This document shows positions 1 through 5,499 of a stretch of DNA of 13,248 bases, piece after piece. The DNA comes from NAT127 sp041655035 (lineage in GTDB: Bacteria > Pseudomonadota > Gammaproteobacteria > Pseudomonadales > Porticoccaceae), in the NCBI GenBank assembly GCA_041655035.1, contig JBAZCN010000090.1:1-13248 (forward strand), in the 5' to 3' direction. The first letter of the stretch is position 1; each line of letters opens with the position of its first letter. Both the position numbers and the translations under genes were made by a program. The notes under the pieces were generated by a model, which did no database searches, was not told the DNA's origin, and was given only the letters and a program-made list of their open reading frames with translations.

Positions 1-1841
1 ATATCGGCCGACTCGATGGCCACGTCCGTACCGGCGCCGATGGCAATCCCGAGATCGGATTCCACCAGGGCCGGGGCATCGTTGACACCGTCACCCACCA
101 TCGCCACCCGCAGACCGCGTTGCCTGAGCTCGCGTATCCGGACGGCCTTTTGATCCGGCAGTACCTCGGCAAAGTAGTCATCGAGTCCCAACTCCTTCGC
201 CACGGAGCGGGCCACGGCCTCGGCATCGCCCGTCAGCATCATGCACTGGATACCCATGGCCTTGAGTCGTTCGATCGCCTCGCGGGATTCCTCGCGCACG
301 ATGTCCGCCAGGGCGACTGCGCCAATCGGGTGGTTCTCTTCCAGGATGAACACGACGGTCTTTCCCTCCTGCATGAGGCGGTCCAGGGCATCGTTTTGCA
401 CCTGAATGTTTTCCCTGCGCAGATAACCGGGACTGACCACGCGCACCAGGCGGCCATCGACGCGCGCCTGTACCCCGCTGCCGGGCAGATTTTCAAAGTC
501 GGAGGCGGGCTGCAGCGCAATCCCACGATCCTGCGCCGAGCGCACGATCCCGGCGGCGATCGGATGCGAGGACTGGCTTTCCAGTGCGGCGGCAAGGCCC
601 AGCATCTCATCCTCGCCACGCTCACCCAGCACCACCACGTCGCTCACACCAAAGCGACCTTCGGTGAGGGTGCCGGTCTTGTCGAAGACGATGGCCTGCA
701 GCATGTGCGCCCGCTCGAAGGCACTGCGGTCACGAATGAGCAAACCGCCTCTTGCGGCCAGACTGGTACTGACCGCCACCACCAGCGGGACCGCCAGGCC
801 CAGGGCATGCGGGCAGGTGATGACCATGACCGTGACCATCCGTTCGAGCGCAAAATCGAAGGCCCGACCCAGCACCAGCCATACAGCCAGTGTCAATCCG
901 CCGGCGGACAGGGCGATATAGGTCAGCCATTGGGCGGCCCGGTCGGCCAGGTCCTGGGTGCGGGAACGCGATGCCTGGGCCTGGCGTACCATCTCGACGA
1001 CCTGGGAAAGATAGGACTCGTCGCCCGTTTTGCTGATTTCGATCGTAATGGCGCCATCGCCGTTGATGGCCCCGCCGATGGCTGCGTCGCCTTCACCTTT
1101 TTCAACCGGCCTGGATTCGCCTGTCAGCATGGATTCATCGAGGCTGGTCCTGCCGCTGACGATCCTGCCGTCGGTCGGTACCTTTTCACCGGGTTTGACC
1201 AGTACCCGGTCACCGGGCCGGATCTCGGCCACCGGTACGTCTTCACTGCTGCCATCCTCTGTCAGGCGGTGAGCCACCGTCGGCATGAGTTTGACCATGG
1301 CCTCCAGCGCGCCCGATGCGCCCATGACCGATTTCATTTCGATCCAGTGACCCAGCAGCATCACATCGATCAGGGTGGCCAGTTCCCAGAATAAGATCTT
1401 GCCCGCCAGGCCGAGCACCACGGCCGCCGAGTAAAAATAGGCGACCGAGATCGCCAGGGCGATCAAGGTCATCATCCCGGGCTGGCGTCGTCCGAGTTCC
1501 GTAAACAAGCCACTGATAAAGGGCCAGCCCCCATAGAAGTACACCCCCGATGAGAGGAGCAGCAGGACATAGGTGTCGCCACCGAATGCCAGGGACTGCC
1601 TGAGGCCGAAGAAAGACTGGATCATCGGCGACAGGGCCAGGATGGGCAGCGTAATAACCAGCGAGAACCAGAACCGCCTGCGATAGTCCGCGATCATGGC
1701 TGCATGATCATGATGACTGTGAGGGTCCGCCTGCTGTCCGGAGTCGCTGGACTCACTGGAATTGCCGGCAGGACGGCGGTGCCCCTTCATCATGTCGTGC
1801 TGAGGTCGCGCTTCCTGCCTGCTGTCAGGGGAGTGACTCAT
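1..1841 (-). CDS. Copper-translocating P1B-type ATPase, CPH (CopB-like) subtype; C-terminus cut by window edge
   Basis: Inner-membrane heavy-metal pump that exports copper (or silver) from the cytoplasm at the cost of ATP. The frame is open without interruption from the ATG at 1841 to the window edge, giving 613 codons. In order: a His-rich, Ser-rich tail (residues 1-48, including HSHHDH at 41-46) instead of a CxxC metal domain; first membrane segments (about 55-150); the actuator TGES (240-243); the metal-site CPH (343-345) in a membrane helix; the phosphorylation site DKTGT (D387); the HP nucleotide motif (426-427); and the hinge GDGVNDAP (583-590). CPH rather than CPC plus a His-rich tail marks the P1B-3 group typified by CopB. 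Family proteins run to about 700 residues, so the last two membrane helices lie outside. An in-frame TAG just upstream fixes 1841 as the first ATG. Substrate (Cu+, Cu2+ or Ag+) cannot be read from sequence. Confidence 0.96.
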   Translation of the reverse strand, partial: MSHSPDSRQEARPQHDMMKGHRRPAGNSSESSDSGQQADPHSHHDHAAMIADYRRRFWFSLVITLPILALSPMIQSFFGLRQSLAFGGDTYVLLLLSSGVYFYGGWPFISGLFTELGRRQPGMMTLIALAISVAYFYSAAVVLGLAGKILFWELATLIDVMLLGHWIEMKSVMGASGALEAMVKLMPTVAHRLTEDGSSEDVPVAEIRPGDRVLVKPGEKVPTDGRIVSGRTSLDESMLTGESRPVEKGEGDAAIGGAINGDGAITIEISKTGDESYLSQVVEMVRQAQASRSRTQDLADRAAQWLTYIALSAGGLTLAVWLVLGRAFDFALERMVTVMVITCPHALGLAVPLVVAVSTSLAARGGLLIRDRSAFERAHMLQAIVFDKTGTLTEGRFGVSDVVVLGERGEDEMLGLAAALESQSSHPIAAGIVRSAQDRGIALQPASDFENLPGSGVQARVDGRLVRVVSPGYLRRENIQVQNDALDRLMQEGKTVVFILEENHPIGAVALADIVREESREAIERLKAMGIQCMMLTGDAEAVARSVAKELGLDDYFAEVLPDQKAVRIRELRQRGLRVAMVGDGVNDAPALVESDLGIAIGAGTDVAIESAD

Positions 1842-1930
1842 GGTGGGCTACTCAAACCATACTGTTCAAAAAAATCCCGTAATTCCCGTTCCGTGGGTTG
1901 GCCGTGGAACGCAACCTGTTTGACTTTCAT
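1838..1930 (-). CDS. Possible 30-residue ORF overlapping the copper ATPase start
   Basis: A short open frame starts at ATG 1930 and ends at TGA 1840-1838. That stop overlaps the ATG of the copper ATPase in the form ATGA, the usual arrangement for translational coupling. The peptide begins MKVKQVAFHG and ends FFEQYGLSSPP. It is charged and soluble-looking, with one His and no Cys. I do not recognise it. No convincing Shine-Dalgarno sequence precedes ATG 1930, and the ATPase start also has only a weak one, so re-initiation after this ORF would give the ATPase a way to be translated. It could be a leader peptide, a remnant of a longer protein or chance. Confidence 0.35.
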   Translation of the reverse strand: MKVKQVAFHGQPTERELRDFFEQYGLSSPP

Positions 1931-2082
1931 AGCAGACGAAACCGAATGAGCCGGTAGTGTCGGTCTCGGGCGTCGTTACCCAGCCGGTGCGCCTCTTCGT
2001 CCGGACCTGTGGCTGATAGCATAACGGCCAGTTCCTGTCCCCAGCATGACGTCGACATTACAATTTCTACAGTTCCATAACG

Positions 2083-2293
2083 GTTAGTTCGATGTAAGCG
2101 TTTTATTTTCGGCCGAGACAAGGGAAAAGGGACCAAGGCCAGCCTCCTAGCGGCACTCGCCGCCGACCCGGATGAGACGCCCTCGCGCCGGTTCGTCAGG
2201 GCCGATGCGAATTCCGTGACCTACGCAAGCCGGGTCAACCAAAAAATAAAAAATGATTTCAGCCACAAAAGCACACGGGAGGCACTGCAGTGA
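2083..2293 (+). pseudogene. Start-less reading-frame remnant
   Basis: A plus-strand frame is open from just after a TAA (2080-2082) to a TGA at 2291-2293, but has no usable start codon. Its middle reads like real protein, for example KASLLAALAADPDE followed by SRRFVRADANSVTYASRVNQ, with GC-rich third positions giving way to an A-rich lysine stretch. This suggests the 3' end of a gene whose 5' part has been lost or frameshifted. I do not recognise the family. The only support is protein-like composition over about 50 codons, so chance remains possible. Confidence 0.3.
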
Positions 2294-2511
2294 AACTAAA
2301 TCTGGCTGCTTTCAGCGCGCGCTGCGGTATCCCGCTCCAGGCAAGCATAGGTCAAAACGGTAGGCGCACGCCTATCCAGCCCGAGCCGAGCTGTAATGAC
2401 GCTACACGAGCCCGGGTAATTTGTGGCAGCGGGATTTTTGCCTGTGGGCAGTGCGGATTGGTTCTGTATCGATGGTGTATGATTGCCGGACAGGGAGTGA
2501 TCCCGAAGTGA
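2290..2511 (+). CDS. Doubtful small cysteine-rich ORF, GTG start
   Basis: A 73-codon frame starts at GTG 2290, eight bases after a good Shine-Dalgarno sequence (GGGAGG, 2276-2281 region). The GTG overlaps the TGA of the preceding remnant frame as GTGA. The product would contain six cysteines, including a CGQC at residues 52-55, followed by a short hydrophobic run. Against it, the composition is not clearly protein-like, I see no known domain, and the stretch could be ordinary spacer. The ribosome binding site and overlap are the only reasons to list it. Confidence 0.25.
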   Translation: MKLNLAAFSARCGIPLQASIGQNGRRTPIQPEPSCNDATRARVICGSGIFACGQCGLVLYRWCMIAGQGVIPK

Positions 2512-2625
2512 TTGCGGAATGATCCCGGTGCGCTGACGCTAAAGGAAAGATGTGAAATCCCATCCACAGCGCAGGGTGTGGTTTTACTCAGAGATCAGTA
2601 AACAAGGCGACACCTTCCCCGACGT

Positions 2626-2651
2626 TCCCGCCCCCTGTGCAGGGGGCGGGA
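2626..2651. repeat. Strong GC palindrome, REP-like
   Basis: An 11-bp perfect inverted repeat (TCCCGCCCCCT at 2626-2636 and AGGGGGCGGGA at 2641-2651) encloses a GTGC loop, flanked by GGGTGGGGG. It has no U-tract on either strand, so it is not a textbook intrinsic terminator. Short GC-rich palindromes of this kind in intergenic DNA are typical of REP-like dispersed elements. It lies 46 bp upstream of the ybiI-like start and could also fold in that transcript's leader. Confidence 0.5.
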
Positions 2652-2697
2652 CAGGGTGGGGGTAGAGTTGAAAAGCTTTTGTACGCAGGGGTGGAGT

Positions 2698-2964
2698 ATG
2701 GCTGTCGGTTGGGCCCGTGATGGGGCCGTGCAGGATCAGATTGACGCGACTGTCGAGGACGGTGTGAAACAGGCACGGGGGCGTTTGCCGGACGGTGCAA
2801 GCCTGAGTCACTGTGAGGCATGCGAGGCGGCTATTCCAGAGGCGCGTCGCAAGGCGGTCCCCGGCGTTCGTTTCTGCGTCAGCTGCCAGTTGGAACGGGA
2901 AGAAGGGCAGACGACGTTTGCCGGTTTCAATCGCAGCGCCAGCAAGGACAGCCAGTTGCGTTGA
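2698..2964 (+). CDS. ybiI: DksA/TraR family C4-type zinc-finger protein, YbiI-like
   Basis: Encodes an 88-residue protein, the same length as E. coli YbiI as I recall it, ending in the characteristic SKDSQLR tail. The four zinc ligands are C39, C42, C60 and C63 (CEAC...CVSC), with the family stretch IPEARRKAVPGVRFC between the pairs. A short helical N-terminus replaces the long coiled coil of DksA. DksA/TraR proteins can act in the RNA polymerase secondary channel. YbiI-type members are small and their role is poorly defined, so regulation of transcription is inferred from the family. I chose ATG 2698 over 2656 because AGGGG (2687-2691) sits six bases upstream and the resulting length fits YbiI. 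The gene stands alone, converging on the minus-strand sulfur cluster 41 bp away. Confidence 0.9.
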   Translation: MAVGWARDGAVQDQIDATVEDGVKQARGRLPDGASLSHCEACEAAIPEARRKAVPGVRFCVSCQLEREEGQTTFAGFNRSASKDSQLR

Positions 2965-3005
2965 GCGGTGCTGCTAGGCCCGCGGCCATGCACCTGGATG
3001 GCGGG

Positions 3006-3704
3006 TCATCCGACCGTGGCGGTGAAACGGGCCGGTCTGGGGGCGTCCATGACGACCGTACACCGGCGGTTGCCGATGATGAAGCGGCCATGCGCCTGTT
3101 CCCAGTCCGCCTCGCACACGCGCGTGTCGATGCGGACCACGAGCCGCTGGAGGGCGAGCCCCAGCGCGTCGCGGCGGCGATAATCCAGGCCCAGCCGCCG
3201 CCAGCGGGCCTCCACCATGGCCTGTGCGGAACGCCCGATCGCCATGAAATGATCCACCAGCAGCGCACGCAGCGCCTCGTCGCCAAGGCGCACGCGCAGG
3301 ACATCGATGAGGGACTTGCCGTCGTCGTCGGCAGCGACCGGGATGCTGGCCACGAGCTCGTCGGGCAGGAAGGACCGCAGGCTTTCACCGTTACAATGGC
3401 CGTGCATGAGGTCTTCGTCGATGATCTGCCTGAAATCCGGACGCGGGTCCGTGCCGGTACGCGAGGCGAGCTGCAGCAGCGCCATCGCCTCGTTGCGATG
3501 GCCGCCGATGCCGAAGCCGCAGAGATGATGATCCAAGATGTCATGCACGAGGACGGACGTGGGTATGCGGATGCCGTGCGCGGCGGTTGCGGCGATGACG
3601 CTCGGCTCGCAGTTGGAGACGTCCAGCTTCCAACCGCGCGCACCGTATCCGTCCAGCCACTCACGCCGGTAGCTTGCGGGGACGGCTATACCGGGCTCGG
3701 TCAT
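3006..3704 (-). CDS. Uncharacterised protein with HD..DHH..GHR-E motif, downstream of tusA-dsrE2
   Basis: A 232-residue soluble protein with no signal peptide or membrane segment; I do not recognise its family. The striking part is residues 54-72: HDILDHH at 54-60, then GFGIGGHRNEA, giving H54, D55, D58, H59, H60, H69 and E72 on what should be a helix-turn-helix stretch. This resembles metal sites such as the HDxxH...E motif of COQ4, but the spacing differs, so the likeness is only suggestive. A second acidic/His patch (IIDEDLMHGHC, 95-104) follows. Start chosen at ATG 3704; the longer frame from 3758 would begin inside the hairpin at 3731-3757. It lies 63 bp downstream of dsrE2 in the same direction, so co-transcription is plausible, perhaps reduced by the hairpin. 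A role in sulfur metabolism would be guilt by association only. Confidence 0.8.
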   Translation of the reverse strand: MTEPGIAVPASYRREWLDGYGARGWKLDVSNCEPSVIAATAAHGIRIPTSVLVHDILDHHLCGFGIGGHRNEAMALLQLASRTGTDPRPDFRQIIDEDLMHGHCNGESLRSFLPDELVASIPVAADDDGKSLIDVLRVRLGDEALRALLVDHFMAIGRSAQAMVEARWRRLGLDYRRRDALGLALQRLVVRIDTRVCEADWEQAHGRFIIGNRRCTVVMDAPRPARFTATVG

Positions 3705-3729
3705 CGTTTGCGCGCCTGAGTCGGGCGGG

Positions 3730-3758
3730 GTGCCCCGATCTCCGCCGGATCGGGGCAT
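3730..3758 (-). terminator. Intercistronic hairpin after dsrE2
   Basis: A perfect 10-bp inverted repeat (TGCCCCGATC at 3731-3740, GATCGGGGCA at 3748-3757), extendable by one G-U pair, encloses a 7-base loop. It begins about 10 bases beyond the dsrE2 stop. No U-tract follows on the minus strand, so it is more likely a partial terminator, or a 3' stabiliser of the tusA-dsrE2 message, than a full stop. Confidence 0.5.
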
Positions 3759-3767
3759 CGCGAGAAG

Positions 3768-4376
3768 TCAGATGAACAGGTTGACATCGGCCTTCTGCGC
3801 GCTGGGCAGGAAGCTCGCGGCGCCCACCCAGTCCGCGATCTCGGGAATGAACTCGTCCTTGTCCATGCCGAACAGATCGACCGTCATCTGGCAGGCGACG
3901 AGCTTCACATCCGCCTCCACACACAGGGAACGCAGTTCCTCGATATCCGCCACACCCTTACTGCGCATGGTCTTCTTCATCAGACCGGTCGCGGCGGCCT
4001 GGAAGCCGGGTGTCGACATCAGCAGGGTGGGGATATGGATCTCCTGGTGTTGGAGCCATTCCGGGCCGAACGGAAGTTTCATCGGCATGGCCGGGTTGCC
4101 CATCGGCGTGACCTGCAGATCCAGTTTCTTCTTGAGCAGGGACAGGCCGTAGAAGGTGAAGAAGACGGACACCTCCCAGCCCAGTGCGGCGGCCGTGGAC
4201 GCCAGGATGAAGGGCGGGTAGGCCATGTCCAGTGTGCCCTTGGTGGCGATGAGGGTCATGCTGGGCACGTGGCTCGCGTCGCGCTCGGCCATCTTCTGCT
4301 CGAAGCGCTGATCGAACCAGGCATCGAGGTCGGTGGTGCCGGTGCCCGTGGGTGACAAGCTAGCGATGGTGTTCAT
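3768..4376 (-). CDS. dsrE2: DsrE2-like sulfur transfer protein (DsrE/DsrF/DrsH-like family)
   Basis: A 202-residue member of the DsrE-like family, subgroup DsrE2, which takes part in cytoplasmic sulfane-sulfur relay with TusA in sulfur oxidisers. Features: an N-terminal linker (1-38), the core strand TLIATKG (41-47), a hydrophobic stretch around YPPFILASTAAALGWEVSVF (53-72) that may associate with the membrane as reported for DsrE2, and the conserved cysteine pair C152 (ELRSLC) and C162 (LVACQMTVDLFGM), expected to carry persulfide. ATG 4376 has a strong Shine-Dalgarno sequence (AAGGAGGG), and the gap to tusA is 25 bp, indicating one operon. The rhodanese usually seen with tusA and dsrE2 is absent here, so the sulfur donor must come from elsewhere. 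Family assignment is firm; exact partners are inferred. Confidence 0.92.
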   Translation of the reverse strand: MNTIASLSPTGTGTTDLDAWFDQRFEQKMAERDASHVPSMTLIATKGTLDMAYPPFILASTAAALGWEVSVFFTFYGLSLLKKKLDLQVTPMGNPAMPMKLPFGPEWLQHQEIHIPTLLMSTPGFQAAATGLMKKTMRSKGVADIEELRSLCVEADVKLVACQMTVDLFGMDKDEFIPEIADWVGAASFLPSAQKADVNLFI

Positions 4377-4401
4377 GGGATATCCCTCCTTGTAACGGGT
4401 T

Positions 4402-4623
4402 TCAGCCTTTGCGGATCACGAAACTGTGGTGGTCGCCCAGCTGCTTGGAATCAACCAGCGTGTTGCCGGTCTGCCGGCAGAATGAATCGATGTCCTTGGC
4501 GGTGGCCGGGTCGGTGGCGAGCACTGTGAGCCTGTCGCCGCTGGCCAGTTCGTTCAACGCCTTACGGGTGCGCAGGATGGGCAGCGGGCAGTTCAGGTTG
4601 CGGGCGTCCAGGGTATGATTCAT
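4402..4623 (-). CDS. tusA: TusA sulfur carrier protein
   Basis: A 73-residue SirA/TusA-fold protein. The signature CPLP at residues 12-15 gives the persulfide-carrying Cys12, within the family N-terminal pattern LDARNLNCPLPILRTRKAL. A second cysteine (C49, in DSFCRQ) is at a position often occupied in this family. TusA accepts sulfane sulfur from rhodaneses or cysteine desulfurase and passes it on, here most likely to the DsrE2 encoded 25 bp downstream. Length is normal (TusA proteins are about 75-80 residues). ATG 4623 follows a strong AGGAGG (4637-4632) by eight bases. Immediately upstream is a TetR-type operator copy, so expression is probably repressed by the neighbouring regulator. Confidence 0.95.
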   Translation of the reverse strand: MNHTLDARNLNCPLPILRTRKALNELASGDRLTVLATDPATAKDIDSFCRQTGNTLVDSKQLGDHHSFVIRKG

Positions 4624-4646
4624 AAGGCATGCCTCCTATCTTTTTG

Positions 4647-4664
4647 AGTAGACCGGTCGGTCAA
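4647..4664. promoter_or_regulatory. Putative TetR operator upstream of tusA
   Basis: AGTAGACCGGTCGGTCAA matches the site before the tetR gene (5302-5319) at 17 of 18 positions. The core is a dyad TAGACC-N4-GGTCAA, one base short of perfect symmetry, typical of TetR-family operators and like the NemR box as I remember it. It lies 24 bp upstream of the tusA start, overlapping a weak promoter candidate on the minus strand (TTGGCC at 4676-4671, 18-bp spacer, TCTACT at 4652-4647). Binding there would block tusA-dsrE2 transcription. Confidence 0.75.
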
Positions 4665-4674
4665 GGTTCCGGCC

Positions 4675-4697
4675 AAAAAAACGCTCAGCCCGCGGGC
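4675..4697 (-). terminator. Weak terminator candidate at the end of tetR
   Basis: On the minus strand the palindrome GCCCGCGGGC (4697-4688) spans the last codons of tetR and is followed, after the TGA, by seven T residues (4681-4675). The stem has almost no loop, so it can form only three or four pairs. It may partly end tetR transcripts before the tusA promoter. Confidence 0.3.
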
Positions 4698-5290
4698 AGA
4701 TCGATACGGATCTGTGCAAACGCCGGACCCAGGCGCCGGATCACCTCCGGGTCGTTGGCCGTCTTGGCCAGCAACAGGATGCCTTCGAGATAGGCGAGCA
4801 TGGCCGCGGCGGTGGCCGGGATATCCACGCCGTCGATCTCGCCTGCCGTCTGGGCCTCGTTCAGGGCCTGCTCGAAGCGCGCCTGGATCCCGGCGAATAC
4901 GGATACGAGCTTGTGGCGGATCACCTCGTCACGGGTGGCGAGTTCCAAGGCCAGGTTGCCGAACGGGCAGCCCAGCAGGTGTCCGTTCGAGGCGGCGGTG
5001 TCGCGCTGGAATTCATACAGCGTGGCGATGAAGCGCTCCAGGCGGTGCAGGGGCGGGAGATCGCGCGCGAACGCGGGGATCAATACCTGATCCTCCAGAC
5101 CCGTCCGCAGTGCGTCGATCACCGCCAGGCTCAGGTCCTGTTTACTGGGAAAGAAGTGGTAGAAACTGCCTTTCTTCACCGCGGCCCGTGCGCAGATCTC
5201 GGCCACGCCCACGTCGGCATAGCTGCGGCGATAGATCAGGTCGCGGGCGCTGCTGACGATTCGTTGGCGGGTGTCTTGTTCCTGGGTCAT
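4685..5290 (-). CDS. TetR/AcrR family repressor of the tusA-dsrE2 cluster, NemR-like
   Basis: A 201-residue TetR-family regulator. The N-terminal DNA-binding domain has the helix-turn-helix at about 27-50 (GVAEICARAAVKKGSFYHFF), followed by a ligand-binding domain with the motif LGCPFGNLALE (C108 to about 117). Aligned by eye from memory, C108 and K176 (LLLAKTAND) fall where E. coli NemR has Cys106 and Lys175, the pair that senses hypochlorite and electrophiles, so a thiol-based signal such as reactive sulfur or oxidants is a reasonable guess. I chose ATG 5290 rather than 5482: it places the HTH at the usual distance, and the promoter with its operator lies just upstream of 5290. Operators precede both this gene and tusA (61-bp gap), implying autorepression and control of the sulfur genes. 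Confidence 0.93.
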   Translation of the reverse strand: MTQEQDTRQRIVSSARDLIYRRSYADVGVAEICARAAVKKGSFYHFFPSKQDLSLAVIDALRTGLEDQVLIPAFARDLPPLHRLERFIATLYEFQRDTAASNGHLLGCPFGNLALELATRDEVIRHKLVSVFAGIQARFEQALNEAQTAGEIDGVDIPATAAAMLAYLEGILLLAKTANDPEVIRRLGPAFAQIRIDLPAG

Positions 5291-5296
5291 GCTGCG

Positions 5297-5325
5297 ACTA
5301 TAGTAGACCAGTCGGTCAAACACAA
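5297..5325 (-). promoter_or_regulatory. tetR promoter with operator as its spacer
   Basis: On the minus strand, TTGTGT (5325-5320) and TATAGT (5302-5297) are separated by exactly 17 bp, and that 17-bp spacer is the operator core. The -10 ends six bases before ATG 5290, so the transcript should begin at or next to the start codon. No Shine-Dalgarno sequence exists there, suggesting a leaderless message. Confidence 0.6.
5302..5319. promoter_or_regulatory. Putative TetR operator upstream of tetR
   Basis: AGTAGACCAGTCGGTCAA differs from the tusA-side copy (4647-4664) at a single position, in the central N4 between the half-sites. It fills the -35/-10 spacer of the tetR promoter, so binding would shut off the regulator's own gene. 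Confidence 0.75.
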
Positions 5326-5499
5326 GCAGCTGTCGTGCGGATGAGGATAGGCGCGAGGCGCCCAGGATCGTCGCCCTGAGCACCTGGTTCTCCGGACAGC
5401 GGCTGCGGGCTCGCACCGGTCGGGACCGTCGGGCAGCAATTCCCCGGCTGAGGCCATACTGACTGCCGGCGTCCGTGAACACTCGACAGGAGGTCCTCC

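Larger units (their letters stand above)
1931..2697. other. 767-bp region with no secure gene
   Basis: Between the copper ATPase unit and the YbiI-like gene I find no tRNA, no rRNA and no protein family I recognise. The region holds a start-less open frame (2083-2293), a small ORF of doubtful status (2290-2511), an A-rich tract (about 2239-2255, unlike the GC-rich surroundings) and an 11-bp GC hairpin (2626-2651). Promoters for the leftward copper ATPase and the rightward ybiI-like gene must lie here, but I see no clear -35/-10 pair and no recognisable CueR-type operator. Minus ORFs in this stretch have no protein-like composition. Confidence 0.6.

Noticed and set aside
239..1105. Several minus-strand ORFs in another frame within the copper ATPase
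   Set aside because: They are out of frame with the continuous ATPase reading frame, are Arg/Ser/Pro rich, and show no domain.
120..1394. 424-codon plus-strand ORF
   Set aside because: Exact antisense of the copper ATPase, whose frame carries every P-type motif; the plus translation has no recognisable domain and comes from GC-rich codon structure.
1704..1949. 81-codon plus-strand ORF over the ATPase N-terminus
   Set aside because: Antisense to the His-rich tail and the small upstream ORF; no ribosome site or domain.
1927..2136. 69-codon minus-strand ORF ending at the small ORF start
   Set aside because: Composition is not protein-like, no ribosome site, and it crosses the region where the opposite strand looks more coding; the ATGA overlap here is probably chance.
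2584..2821. Two minus-strand ORFs antisense to the ybiI-like gene
   Set aside because: Pro/His-rich shadows of the GC palindrome and the clear DksA/TraR gene on the plus strand.
2820..3719. 299-codon plus-strand ORF
   Set aside because: Antisense to the 232-residue minus-strand gene, whose composition and operon position are more convincing; the plus product shows no domain.
5321..5499. Searched for a BufA-type precursor upstream of the MNIO gene
   Set aside because: Only a 14-codon or shorter frame from ATG 5341 with no cysteine; nothing like a signal peptide plus Cys-rich core.
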